Shown piece by piece: positions 7,699 to 16,822 of a stretch of 64,000 nt of DNA. The stretch is from contig CAXXLS010000002.1 of NCBI GenBank assembly GCA_963677135.2, positions 62,001 to 126,000 of the forward strand. Reading direction: 5' to 3'. The first letter of the stretch is position 1. Every line of letters starts with the position of its first letter. The DNA comes from Seleniibacterium sp963677135 (lineage in GTDB: Bacteria; Desulfobacterota; Desulfuromonadia; Desulfuromonadales; Geopsychrobacteraceae). The notes under the pieces are model-generated. The model was not told the DNA's origin and searched no databases. It saw only the letters and a program-made list of their open reading frames with translations. Position numbers and translations under genes: made by a program.

Positions 7699-7853
7699 CC
7701 ATCTAGTTTTCAGATTGGAAACAAGCAATTTTTCGTTGTGGCAAGGAAATCAAGGACTTGAGCGGAGGCGTAGTCCTTGACGCCGCACAAGCAAGTCCGC
7801 AGATTGGCGCCGCCACAGCAGAAAACGGCCGTTTCCGGGAGAAAACTAGATGG
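7699..7853. repeat. Dispersed structured palindromic element, copy 2 (3' of HDOD/EAL gene)
   Basis: 155 bp with perfect 13-bp terminal inverted repeats CCATCTAGTTTTC (7699-7711) and GAAAACTAGATGG (7841-7853). Nested inside are GTTTCC/GGAAAC, GCCACA/TGTGGC, CAAGTCC/GGACTTG pairings and the GCGG-GGCGT/ACGCC core, so the whole element can fold as one long stem. The TAG stop of the HDOD/EAL gene (7846-7848) lies inside the right terminal repeat. Related to 3086-3226, with base changes that keep pairing. Confidence 0.75.
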
Positions 7854-9057
7854 CGTGAATGTCCTGGGCCCACTTGACGGCGTCAAGATAAGCCGCCGAG
7901 ATCCGCTGCTCTTCGATCTTCAGCGCTGCGGCCGATTCGGCCATCCGGTCCCAGTCCCCTTTTTCCACGGCGAGAACCAGGGCCAGAATACTGCCGAGGG
8001 TGCCCGGGATGCCGGTCAGCGCCTCGACGATATCCTCTTCGACGTTGATCTCGCTGAGAATTTCGTCGATGGGGCGGGACATGATGACGTCCAGCAGCGA
8101 GAACAGGCCCATCAGGAACAGGTCGTCCTTGCGGCCGCCCAGGCCGCAGGGCAGGGCGAGTTGTTCGCAGAGGCGGGCCCGGATCAGGGAGCTGTTGATC
8201 AGTTCCGCCGGTTTGTCGTCGGCCATGAAGGAGATGGACAGCAGGGACACCCAGGACCGGATCTCCTTGAGACCGAGCAGGGACAGGGCCTGGACAATGG
8301 ACGTGACCCGGTGACGCAGGGCGAAAGCTGCCGAATTGATCAGTTTGAGGAGCTTGTAGGAGAGGGACACCTCGCTCTGAATGGTTTTGGCGAGCTTCTG
8401 AAAGTCGACCTCCTCGGCGTGAACGTCCCTGAGAATGCGCATAAACTGCATCTTGTTGGTGGGAATGTCCTTGCGCGAGATAATGACCGGCTTGGCGAAG
8501 AAGTAGCCCTGAAAATACTGGTAACCCATCTGCCTGGCGTGCTCGTAGACCTCATGGGTCTCCACTTTTTCCGCCAGCATCTTGATGCCGCGGGGAATCA
8601 TGGTCCTGGCGAGGCGCTCCTGCTCAGCGACATCGCTGAGCAGAAAATCGACCTTGATGATATCGGCCAGGTCGAGCAGGGGTTCGTAGTTCTTGTGGTA
8701 GACAAAATCGTCGAGGGCCAGAAGGTAGCCCTGTTGCTTCAGGTTGCGGCAGGCGTCGATCAACACCGCGTCCGGCTCAACGTCTTCAAGGATCTCGACG
8801 ACCACCTGCTGGCGCGGCAGGGTGGTCATGAGTTCTTCGGTCAGAACCCGCCGGGTGCAGTTGATGAAGGCCCGCGTACCGCCCGTCATTTCGTCAAGGT
8901 CGAACAGCAGGTTGCTGTTGGCAATGACGCTGGCGGCGGCGTGGTCCTGATCGTCACAGTCGAAATAATTATGCAGGCCGGAGCGGAACAGCAGCTCGTA
9001 GGCGTAGACGCGGCCTTTGGTATCGAAAATCGGTTGTCGGGCGATGAAATGTTCCAA
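7846..9057 (-). CDS. EAL-HDOD signalling protein (CdgJ/YuxH type)
   Basis: 403 residues. N-terminal EAL-type c-di-GMP phosphodiesterase domain (about 1-200): ExLxR as ELLFR, FINCTRR, VVVEILED, LALDDF, IKVDF, QGYFFAKP. The loop usually DDFG reads DDFV, so activity is uncertain. The C-terminal HDOD domain (about 200-400) has LLKLINSAAFALRHRVTSI and the usual regulatory-helix organisation. Such proteins typically act in motility or signalling. The stop codon lies within the repeat at 7699-7853. Confidence 0.9.
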   Translation of the reverse strand: MEHFIARQPIFDTKGRVYAYELLFRSGLHNYFDCDDQDHAAASVIANSNLLFDLDEMTGGTRAFINCTRRVLTEELMTTLPRQQVVVEILEDVEPDAVLIDACRNLKQQGYLLALDDFVYHKNYEPLLDLADIIKVDFLLSDVAEQERLARTMIPRGIKMLAEKVETHEVYEHARQMGYQYFQGYFFAKPVIISRKDIPTNKMQFMRILRDVHAEEVDFQKLAKTIQSEVSLSYKLLKLINSAAFALRHRVTSIVQALSLLGLKEIRSWVSLLSISFMADDKPAELINSSLIRARLCEQLALPCGLGGRKDDLFLMGLFSLLDVIMSRPIDEILSEINVEEDIVEALTGIPGTLGSILALVLAVEKGDWDRMAESAAALKIEEQRISAAYLDAVKWAQDIHAI

Positions 9058-9222
9058 TGTTCTGTCCTGGAATAATTGGAAAGGACTCCCATGAGCCGGC
9101 TGTCACGCCGCTCCCCTCCTCGGTGCGTTGTGGAGTCCCGGGATGCACCGGTCAATTTGACTTAAGAATATTATAATGTTTATTCGTTAAATGCAATTAA
9201 CTTTTGTGTGCGTTTGACTATA

Positions 9223-9251
9223 TTGACGGGGTTTTCATGATCGGATAGTCT
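9223..9251 (+). promoter_or_regulatory. Possible promoter for the c7 cytochrome gene
   Basis: TTGACG (9223-9228) and TAGTCT (9246-9251) are 17 bases apart, about 65 bases before the start codon. The surrounding gap (9058-9316) is AT-rich compared with the genes and holds no other feature I can support. Confidence 0.35.
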
Positions 9252-9316
9252 TTAAGAGCGAATTTTATGGCCATTGAATATTCCGTTTCATTCACTTTTG
9301 TCTAAAGGATGGGCTT

Positions 9317-9631
9317 ATGAAAAAACTGGTTCTGCTGCTGTCTGTTTTGGTTCTGTGCGCCGTGACCGCGGCCATTGCTGTGCCGCCCGGCAAGGAACTG
9401 ACATTTGACAAGAGTTCCATGGGGGTTGTGACCTTCTCCGGAACGATTCACAAGGATGCCGGTGTCAGCTGTAAGGAATGCCATAACCCGGAGATGTTCC
9501 CGAAAATGAAAAAAGGGACGGTCGAGATCACCATGGCTAAAATCTACGCCGGCGAACTGTGTGGCAAATGTCACAACGGAACCCGGGCCTTCGAAGCGAA
9601 GAAGAGCTGTACCCGCTGTCATAAGAAATAA
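9317..9631 (+). CDS. Periplasmic tri-heme c7-type cytochrome
   Basis: 104 residues. Signal peptide (about 1-22), then three CxxCH heme sites: CKECH (52-56), CGKCH (82-86) and CTRCH (98-102). His45 (GTIH) and other His residues are likely distal ligands. Size and spacing match the cytochrome c7 family of Geobacter and Desulfuromonas, which ferries electrons across the periplasm in metal or electrode respiration. The Shine-Dalgarno is AAGGA. Monocistronic, ended by a strong terminator. Confidence 0.93.
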   Translation: MKKLVLLLSVLVLCAVTAAIAVPPGKELTFDKSSMGVVTFSGTIHKDAGVSCKECHNPEMFPKMKKGTVEITMAKIYAGELCGKCHNGTRAFEAKKSCTRCHKK

Positions 9632-9654
9632 CCGCGGGGAGGTTCGCCAGCGAC

Positions 9655-9693
9655 AAAAAAAGGTCTGCATAGGTTTTATGCAGACCTTTTTTT
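9655..9693 (+). terminator. Rho-independent terminator after the c7 cytochrome
   Basis: AGGTCTGCAT (9661-9670) pairs with ATGCAGACCT (9678-9687), flanked by A- and T-runs, so it can act in both directions, also for the convergent gltD. Confidence 0.85.
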
Positions 9694-9702
9694 ATGCACG
9701 GT

Positions 9703-11088
9703 TCAGCCGAGAAGCCGGCGCATGATGGCCAGGGCGGCGCGGCGGCCGTCGGCCGCGGCCGTTACCACCAGGTCGGCGCCCCGATAGCAGTCGCCGCCGG
9801 AAAAAATCTGCGGATTGCTGGTTACACCGGTGGCCGCGTCAATCGCGATCTGTCCCCACCGGTCCGTTGCCACCCCGACCTTGTCCAACCCGGGCAGGGG
9901 GGGCACCTCAAAGCCGAGGGCCATGATCACCAGGTCCGCGGGATAGCAGTAAACGCTGTCCGGGATGGCTTCAACCCGCTGGCGGCCATCGGCTCCCTGG
10001 TCGCCCATGCGGGTTTTTTCGACTTCGATACAAAGGTGTCCGGCACCTTCACGCCGGATCTGCAGGGGGCTGACGTTGAAGCAGAACTCGACCCCTTCTT
10101 CGACCGCGTTATGGAATTCCTTGCGGCTGCCAGGCATGTTGGCCTGATCGCGACGGTAAAGGCAGGACACGTGACGGGCGCCGTCGCGGATCGCCGTCCT
10201 GACGCAGTCCATGGCGGTGTCGCCGCCGCCGATAACCGCGACCTGTTTGTCCTTGACCGCAAAAGCTGGATCGGCCTGGGCTCCGAACAGTTGCCGCTGC
10301 TTTTCCGTCAGGTAGTCCATGGCCAGGATCACTTCCGGAAGGTCTTCGCCGGGAATGTTCGCCGTCCGGCCTCCGGTGGCTCCCATGCCCAGAAAGACGG
10401 CATCATACTGCTGCTCGAGCTGCTTCAGGTCGAGGTCGCGACCGACAGCGCAGTTGAGCTGCACCGTCAGTCCGGCTTTTTGAAGAATCCTGAAGCGCCG
10501 CTCAACCAGGCTCTTGTCCAGTTTGAAGCCGGGAATCCCGTAGGTCAGCAGGCCCCCCGGGCGGTCCGCCTGCTCGTACATGTCCACCCCGATGCCGGCC
10601 CGCAGCAGGAAATGGGCGCACGACATACCGGCCGGCCCGGAACCGACGACGGCGACTTTCCGCGGGTGCCGGATGCCGGGGAAGGGCAGTTCCAGTCCGG
10701 CCGCAAAGGCCAGGTCGGTGATGGAGGCTTCGATGGCGCCGATGGTAATGGCTCCATAACCGTCGTCAAGGGTGCAGGCGCCTTCGCAGAGATGTCCCTG
10801 GGGGCAGACCCGGCCCAGGATTTCCGGGAAGGGGGAACTTTCGTTGGACAACCGGAAGGCCCGTTCCAGGTCCTTGGCGGCGATGGCTTCGAGCCACTGG
10901 GGAATATGGTTCTGCAGGGGGCAGCCGATGGTCGTGCAGAACGGATCGCCGCACTGAACGCAGCGCTCGGCCTGGGCCCGGACCAGCCGATTGTTGAAAA
11001 ACTGGTAGATCTCGTCAAAATTTTTCAGGCGCTGGGCGACTTCGGTTTTTTCCGGATCCTGGCGATCCGTTTCGATAAAATTCTGCAT
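9703..11088 (-). CDS. gltD: Glutamate synthase (NADPH) small subunit
   Basis: 461 residues. The N-terminal Fe-S domain has CVQCGDPFCTTIGCP and CPQGHLCEGAC for two 4Fe-4S clusters. An FAD site (VAVVGSGPAGMSCAHFLLRA) and an NADPH site (VAVIGGGDTAMDCVRTAIR) follow. It passes electrons from NADPH through FAD and Fe-S to the large subunit, where glutamine and 2-oxoglutarate become two glutamates. It lies 99 bp downstream of gltB on the same strand. With glnK-amtB nearby, this makes an ammonium-assimilation neighbourhood. Confidence 0.94.
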   Translation of the reverse strand: MQNFIETDRQDPEKTEVAQRLKNFDEIYQFFNNRLVRAQAERCVQCGDPFCTTIGCPLQNHIPQWLEAIAAKDLERAFRLSNESSPFPEILGRVCPQGHLCEGACTLDDGYGAITIGAIEASITDLAFAAGLELPFPGIRHPRKVAVVGSGPAGMSCAHFLLRAGIGVDMYEQADRPGGLLTYGIPGFKLDKSLVERRFRILQKAGLTVQLNCAVGRDLDLKQLEQQYDAVFLGMGATGGRTANIPGEDLPEVILAMDYLTEKQRQLFGAQADPAFAVKDKQVAVIGGGDTAMDCVRTAIRDGARHVSCLYRRDQANMPGSRKEFHNAVEEGVEFCFNVSPLQIRREGAGHLCIEVEKTRMGDQGADGRQRVEAIPDSVYCYPADLVIMALGFEVPPLPGLDKVGVATDRWGQIAIDAATGVTSNPQIFSGGDCYRGADLVVTAAADGRRAALAIMRRLLG

Positions 11089-11187
11089 ATGTCATCTCCG
11101 GTGGAGCGCGTTGGGTAACGGTTCGGTCCTCTTCTCGTCTCCGCTCAGACGCGGTGGCGACACCCTCTTTGGTGCCGGGCGCCGCGG

Positions 11188-14100
11188 TCAGTCCCCTTCC
11201 TTGGGATTCAGCGGCGCCTTCATATCCTTGGGGACGACCATCCAGAAATAGGCGAGCTCTTCACGGAAGTCATCAAGGATGAGTTTGGCCTTGGGGCTGT
11301 TGGTCCGGTTGTAGTAACTGGCCAGGATTTTTTTCAGGTAGAGCTTTCCTTCGTTGTCGTCATCGACATCGATCCGGCGGGCGACCACGAGCTCCTGGTT
11401 GAGGCGGTCGATGAGCTGGTTGTCGCGGTCGTAGACAAAGGCCGCTCCGCCCGTCATGCCGGCCCCGAAATTGATCCCGGTCCTGCCGAGCACCACCACC
11501 GTCCCGCCGGTCATGTACTCGCAGGCATGGTCGCCGGTCCCTTCCACAACCGCCAGTGCTCCCGAGTTACGTACGGCGAAGCGCTCCCCGGCGGTTCCGG
11601 CCACGAACAGTTTCCCCCCGGTGGCGCCGTAGAGGCAGGTGTTCCCCACCGCCGAAGAGTGTTCCTGGTAGAACTGGGGGATGATCACGATGCGCCCGCC
11701 ATGCATCCCCTTGCCGACGTAATCGTTGGCGACGCCGTTGACCAGCAGGCTCATCCCCTCGGAGAGGAAGGCTCCCAGGGACTGGCCGGCGACCCCCTTC
11801 AGCTTGACGGTGATGGCGTCCTTGGGGAGCCCCTCGTCCCCGTAGTACCTGGCAATTTCGCCGCTGATGCGGGCACCGAAGCTGCGGTTGATGTTGAAAA
11901 TGTTGCGTTCCACCACCATCTGCATGTTGGGGTTCTTGATGACCGGCTGGATCTCGCTGAGAACATCCTGTTCGAAACGGTTGTCGTCGAAGGGCATGTT
12001 CTCTTTCATCTTCACGTTGCTGCCGTCCGCCTGGTAGAGAACCTGGGAATAGTCGAATCCGGCAAAACGCGGGTCGTCGATCTTTTCCAGCAGGTCGCTG
12101 CGGCCGATGACCTCCTCGAGGGACCGGAAGCCGAGCTCGGCAAGAATTTCCCTGACATCCTCGGCGACGTTGGTGAGGTAGCTGACGACCTTGTCGACGG
12201 TCCCCCGGTAGTGCAGGCGCAGGGTCTCGTCCTGGGTGGCGATTCCCACGGTGCAGCGGTTGAGATGACAGACCCGCAGCAGTTTGCAGCCCAGCAGAAC
12301 CAGCAGCGGAGTTCCGAAACCGAAGGATTCGGCTCCCATCATCGCCGCCTTGACGATATCTCGGCCGATCTTAAGGCCGCCGTCGGTCTGCAGCCGGACC
12401 AGCTCGCGCAGGTCGTTCTCCTTGAGGCTGTTGTGGGCTTCCGTCAATCCCAGTTCCCAGGGATTTCCGGCGTGCTTGATGGAGCTGAAGGGGGCGGCGC
12501 CGGTCCCCCCGTCGCTGCCCGAAATGATGATTTTATCGGCATAGGCCTTGGCGACTCCGGCGGCAATGGTGCCGACCCCCTCGCTCGAGACGAGCTTGAC
12601 GCTGATCATGGCCTCGGGGTTGACCTGCTTCAGGTCAAAGATCAGCTGGGCAAGATCTTCGATGGAGTAGATATCGTGATGCGGCGGGGGTGAGATCAGG
12701 GTCACCCCGGGAATCGTGTAGCGCAGGGTGGCAATCAGCCGGGTGACCTTGTGCCCGGGGAGCTGCCCCCCTTCACCCGGTTTCGCCCCCTGGGCCAGCT
12801 TGATCTGGATTTCCGAAGCGCTGCGCAGGTAGCCGGGGGTGACGCCGAAACGTCCCGAGGCGATCTGCTTGATCTTGCTGTTGCGGATGGTCCGGAAGCG
12901 GGCGGCGTCTTCGCCCCCTTCCCCGCAGTTGGACGAGCCCCCCAGGGTGTTGAGGGCTTCGGCGAGGGCTTCGTGGGCCTCGGGGGACAGGGCGCCCAGG
13001 GACATGGCGGCGGAGTCGAAGCGCCTGGTGATGTCCGCGACGGGTTCCACCTGGTCGAGGGCGAGCGGTTTTCTGGTGGTTCTGAAACGCAGGGTGTCAC
13101 GGATGAACTTGACGCCCCGCCCTTCGATCATTCCGCGGAACTTGAGGTATTCCTCGCGGCTGCGTACCTCGGCGAAGCGGTGCAGCTGGGTGACCACCCA
13201 GGAATTGAAGTCGTGATACTCGAAGCCCGGGTTGTCACGGTAAAAACCGCCGATTTCCAGCGGGTAGACCGGTTCCATGTAGTTTTCCCTGAAGTGCCTG
13301 GTATGGACTCGCACGATGCGTTCCTCCAGGTCGGCGTACCCCAGTCCCGGCAGCAGGGGGACCGAGCCGTCGAAGCAGTCCGCCACCAGATCCCGGGCAA
13401 GGCCGATGACGTCGAACAGGGCGGCATTGCGGTAGCTGGAAACCGTGCTGATCCCCATTTTCGACATGATCTTGAGAATCCCCTTGGTCAGTGCATCATA
13501 GACGTTCTTGAGGGCGCCGCGGGTGTCCCTGGCGTTCAGGCTGTCTTTTTCGCAGAGTTCCAGAACCGTCGCATAGAGCAGCCAGGGGTAGATGCCGACG
13601 CAGCCGTAGCCGATGAGGATGGCCGCCGCATGGGGCTCGAGAACCTCGGCTGTGCAGGCGACCATGGTCACATCGTGGCGCAGTCCGGCCTGGAACAGCT
13701 GCTGGTTGACATAACCGACGGCCATGGCCATGGGAATCAGCCTCGTGTCGCCATCCAGGACCCGGTCATCGAGCAGGACAATACGCACCCCCTGGTCGCG
13801 TACCGCGCTGACGACGTCCCGGCCGAGTCGTTCCAGGGCTCCTTTGAGGTCCCTGTCGAACCCGGTTGTAAAGGTCTGATGCCGATAGCATGGTTCGTAG
13901 CGGGGGCGCTCCGGGTTGCCGAAGGAGAGCAGGGCCGCAAAGATGTCATAGGACAAAATTGGAGACATGCTCTTGAGACGGCGCGCCCGCTCTTTGCTTT
14001 CCATCAGCGGATTCCCGATACCGCCGAAGCCGATGGTGGTCGACATGACCGCCTTTTCGCGCAGCGGATCGATGGGAGGATTGGTCACCTGGGCGAATTT

Positions 14101-15609
14101 CTGCTTGAAGAAATCACTGAAGTTCCGCTGTTTTTCGGAAAATGCCGCGAGGGGGCAATCGTCCCCCATGGAGCCGACCGGTTCCTTGCCGTCGTCTATC
14201 ATCGGCCTGATTACCAGGTCGACCACTTCGCTGGTGACGTGATGGTAGCGCTGCAGCTGGGACAGGTTCCGATAGCGGTAATCGCTCAGGTCTTCGAACT
14301 GGTGTTCGATGAATTCCTGCAGGTAATAGGTGTGTTCCGTCAGCCACCTGTTGTAGGGCTGGGATTCCATCAGGTAGTTGTCGATGTCCTGGGAGTAGAA
14401 AATCCGCCCCTGCTTCAGATCCGCCGCAATCATCTCGCCGCTCTGCAGACGGCCCCGCTCGCGGATGATTTCGGGAGGCGTGTCAAGGACGCCGTATTCG
14501 CTGCTGATCAGCAGACGGTCGTCGGTGGTGATGATGTACTTGGCGGGGCGCAGCCCGTTGCGGTCGAGAACACAGCCGATATAGCGACCGTTGGTGAGGC
14601 TGACGGCGGCCGGGCCGTCCCAGGGCTCGTAGGTTGCCGACATGTATTCATAAAAGGCCCGCAGTTTGGAGGGGATATGGGCGACGTTGTGCCGGGCCGG
14701 CGGAATCAGACAGCGGATGGCCTTGAAGAAGTCGACGCCGTTGGCGAGGAGAAATTCCACCATGTTGTCGAGGCTGGCGCTGTCGCTGACCCCCTCTTCC
14801 AGAATCGGCAGGATCCTGTGCAGTTCGGCCTGGGAAAAGACCGGGCTGGCGGCCTCCGTGAACTTGTTGAGAGCCTTGAAACGATTGCCCTTGATGGAGT
14901 TGATTTCGCCGTTGTGGGCGATAATCCGGAACGGCTGAGCCAGGCGCCACTGGGGCAGGGTGTTGGTCGAGAAGCGCTGGTGGACCATGGCGAAGGCGAT
15001 GGCGAAGTCAGGCTGCTGCAGATCCGGATACAGCTTTTCAATGTAGGTCGGCATCACCAGGCCCTTGTAGGAGATGACCGACTGGGAAAAGCTGCAGACG
15101 TAAAATTCGGGGTCGGCGCGGAACCGGTGCTCGATTTCCTTTCTGGTCAGGTAGATCAGGGCATCGAACCGATGGGTCGCGATCAGGGCCGCCGGCACCA
15201 CGAATACCTGGACGATGGTCGGCAGCTTGGCGAGAGCGTAGGGACCGAGGGCGTCGGTGTCGAGGGGTACCTCGCGGGTCCAGACCACGTTCAGGTCGTT
15301 CTCTTCGCACTGTTTTCCGAAGGCGGCCAGCTGGGTTTCCGGATCGCTTAAAAAGAGCATCGCCACGGCATAGGTCTGGGGCAGGGAGATGCCGTTCTCT
15401 TCGGCGACCCGGCGCATGAACCTGCGGGGCATGGAACAGAGCAGGCCGCTGCCGTCACCGGTTTTGCCGTCGGCGGCAATCGCGCCTCGGTGCATCATGC
15501 GCTTCAGGGAGTTGATGGCATCTTGCAGAAGCTGGTGACTGGGTTGGTTGTGGATCTGGGCAAGGAGGCCGAAACCGCAATTGTCGCGAAACTGTTCTGC
15601 GAGGTTCAT
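11188..15609 (-). CDS. gltB: Glutamate synthase large subunit
   Basis: 1473 residues from the ATG at 15609. This start puts the catalytic Cys at residue 11 (DNCGFG), exposed after propeptide removal, and has AAAGGA upstream; the longer frame to 15711 begins before the likely promoter. Order: type-II glutamine amidotransferase domain, central domain, FMN/3Fe-4S synthase domain (GCKLLRVCHLNRC supplies the cluster ligands; the preceding GGTGAAPFSSIKHAG is typical), and a C-terminal GXGXG beta-helix (GGRIVI...GNTCLYGATGG). Full length for the bacterial enzyme. Confidence 0.95.
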   Translation of the reverse strand: MNLAEQFRDNCGFGLLAQIHNQPSHQLLQDAINSLKRMMHRGAIAADGKTGDGSGLLCSMPRRFMRRVAEENGISLPQTYAVAMLFLSDPETQLAAFGKQCEENDLNVVWTREVPLDTDALGPYALAKLPTIVQVFVVPAALIATHRFDALIYLTRKEIEHRFRADPEFYVCSFSQSVISYKGLVMPTYIEKLYPDLQQPDFAIAFAMVHQRFSTNTLPQWRLAQPFRIIAHNGEINSIKGNRFKALNKFTEAASPVFSQAELHRILPILEEGVSDSASLDNMVEFLLANGVDFFKAIRCLIPPARHNVAHIPSKLRAFYEYMSATYEPWDGPAAVSLTNGRYIGCVLDRNGLRPAKYIITTDDRLLISSEYGVLDTPPEIIRERGRLQSGEMIAADLKQGRIFYSQDIDNYLMESQPYNRWLTEHTYYLQEFIEHQFEDLSDYRYRNLSQLQRYHHVTSEVVDLVIRPMIDDGKEPVGSMGDDCPLAAFSEKQRNFSDFFKQKFAQVTNPPIDPLREKAVMSTTIGFGGIGNPLMESKERARRLKSMSPILSYDIFAALLSFGNPERPRYEPCYRHQTFTTGFDRDLKGALERLGRDVVSAVRDQGVRIVLLDDRVLDGDTRLIPMAMAVGYVNQQLFQAGLRHDVTMVACTAEVLEPHAAAILIGYGCVGIYPWLLYATVLELCEKDSLNARDTRGALKNVYDALTKGILKIMSKMGISTVSSYRNAALFDVIGLARDLVADCFDGSVPLLPGLGYADLEERIVRVHTRHFRENYMEPVYPLEIGGFYRDNPGFEYHDFNSWVVTQLHRFAEVRSREEYLKFRGMIEGRGVKFIRDTLRFRTTRKPLALDQVEPVADITRRFDSAAMSLGALSPEAHEALAEALNTLGGSSNCGEGGEDAARFRTIRNSKIKQIASGRFGVTPGYLRSASEIQIKLAQGAKPGEGGQLPGHKVTRLIATLRYTIPGVTLISPPPHHDIYSIEDLAQLIFDLKQVNPEAMISVKLVSSEGVGTIAAGVAKAYADKIIISGSDGGTGAAPFSSIKHAGNPWELGLTEAHNSLKENDLRELVRLQTDGGLKIGRDIVKAAMMGAESFGFGTPLLVLLGCKLLRVCHLNRCTVGIATQDETLRLHYRGTVDKVVSYLTNVAEDVREILAELGFRSLEEVIGRSDLLEKIDDPRFAGFDYSQVLYQADGSNVKMKENMPFDDNRFEQDVLSEIQPVIKNPNMQMVVERNIFNINRSFGARISGEIARYYGDEGLPKDAITVKLKGVAGQSLGAFLSEGMSLLVNGVANDYVGKGMHGGRIVIIPQFYQEHSSAVGNTCLYGATGGKLFVAGTAGERFAVRNSGALAVVEGTGDHACEYMTGGTVVVLGRTGINFGAGMTGGAAFVYDRDNQLIDRLNQELVVARRIDVDDDNEGKLYLKKILASYYNRTNSPKAKLILDDFREELAYFWMVVPKDMKAPLNPKEGD

Positions 15610-15657
15610 GGCTGTCTGTCCTTTGCTGGCTGGAAAAATTGCCGGATAGAGGCTGTT

Positions 15658-15685
15658 ATCATAACCGATTCGGTCAGGTAGACAA
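15658..15685 (-). promoter_or_regulatory. Candidate gltB promoter
   Basis: TTGTCT (15685-15680) and TATGAT (15663-15658) are 16 bases apart on the minus strand, about 50 bases before the gltB ATG at 15609. Confidence 0.4.
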
Positions 15686-15825
15686 ACCATAAACGGGGTC
15701 TTCGTCAACACCGGGAGGGAAAAGTTTTTTCCCCGGGGGGGGAGGCGGCTGGCGATATCTCTTGAATTCGGGGCCGGGATGATAATAATGTGGCCCGGTC
15801 AAGACTCTTTTCGGGGTGATTCGTT

Positions 15826-16512
15826 ATGATATTGCAGGGAACGCTGGTAAATGTCGCTGCCGTGGTCGTCGGCAGCCTGATCGGACGCTGGGCTGGGCAG
15901 TTGCTTTCCCAGCGCCTGCGCCACACCATGATGGCCGGGCTCGGCCTGGCCGTGCTCCTCATCGGGTTGCAGCTGGCCCTGCAGAGCCAGCAGCTGATGA
16001 TTGTCATCGGCAGCCTGATTTTCGGCGGCTTTGTCGGCGAACTGATCGGTATTGAAAAACGCCTGGAGCAGTTCGGCGAGGGGCTGCAGCGACGCTTTTC
16101 GGGGGCGGGGCCCATCGCCGAAGGGTTTGTCACCGCCAGCCTGCTGTTCTGTGTCGGCGCGATGGCGGTTATGGGCGCTCTGCAGGATGGCCTGGGCGAC
16201 CGGCCGACCATTCTCTATGCCAAGGCCGCTCTGGATGGCGTGGCGGCCATCGCCCTGACCTCGACCCTGGGAATCGGGGTGATCTTTTCCGCCGTGTCAC
16301 TGCTGGTTTACCAGGGGGGGATCACCTTGGCCGCGGGCCTGGCGAAAAGGGTCCTCACCGAGCCGGTGGTGACCGAAATGAACGCGGTTGGCGGGCTGCT
16401 CATCGTCGCTATCGCCATCGACCTGCTGGGGATCAGGAGACTGCCGGTCGGCAACCTGCTGCCGGCGATCTTTGTCGCCATCGTCCTGCTCTGGAGCTTT
16501 GGCATGGCCTGA
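15826..16512 (+). CDS. DUF554 (YqgA-like) integral membrane protein
   Basis: 228 residues with about seven hydrophobic segments. Family signatures: GTLVNVAAVVVGSLIGRWAG at the N-terminus, IGIEKRLEQFGEG, GDRPTILYAKAALDGVAAIA and a C-terminal EMNAVGGLLIVAIAIDLLGI. Function of the family is not established; a transport role is often assumed. Divergent from gltB, with its own leader of about 110 bp. Confidence 0.85.
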   Translation: MILQGTLVNVAAVVVGSLIGRWAGQLLSQRLRHTMMAGLGLAVLLIGLQLALQSQQLMIVIGSLIFGGFVGELIGIEKRLEQFGEGLQRRFSGAGPIAEGFVTASLLFCVGAMAVMGALQDGLGDRPTILYAKAALDGVAAIALTSTLGIGVIFSAVSLLVYQGGITLAAGLAKRVLTEPVVTEMNAVGGLLIVAIAIDLLGIRRLPVGNLLPAIFVAIVLLWSFGMA

Positions 16513-16627
16513 CGACAGGTGTTGCCCAATGGCGATAGAGCCGTTGTTGAATCGGCATGACCTTCTTCTAATGGTTATCGGTTATGGTTATTACAACATA
16601 ACTTTGATCACAGCTGGAGGTGATTTC

Positions 16628-16807
16628 ATGTATACTGTTCCTTACCAAAATTTAACCGGCCATAGCCTTTGCGCATTGGGACGTTCGGTAGCTCAGTCAT
16701 TGTTCGGTCTGCTTTTGTCGTTTCACAAAGCCAGAAAAGTCGGCGGTGTCGCAGCAAGAAACCTGTACGACCAGGAGACGATCCAGCGGACGATGTTTGA
16801 GGACTGA
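16628..16807 (+). CDS. Small protein (59 aa) upstream of a LysR regulator
   Basis: 59 residues from the ATG at 16628, preceded by an excellent Shine-Dalgarno (GGAGGTGATTTCATG). It starts MYTVPYQNLTGHSLCALGRS, has a short hydrophobic or amphipathic middle (VAQSLFGLLLSF) and a charged tail ending RTMFED. The stop is 15 bases before the LysR start, suggesting one transcription unit. I do not recognise the family. The ribosome site and spacing argue that it is real; a longer in-frame extension upstream has no comparable start signal. Confidence 0.6.
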   Translation: MYTVPYQNLTGHSLCALGRSVAQSLFGLLLSFHKARKVGGVAARNLYDQETIQRTMFED

Positions 16808-16822
16808 CGTGTCAGGAGGTCC

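Noticed and set aside
12751..15351. 866-codon open frame antisense to gltB
   Set aside because: Shadow frame: opposite a clearly coding, full-length gltB in GC-rich DNA, with low-complexity Gly/Gln/Val-rich translation and no start signal.
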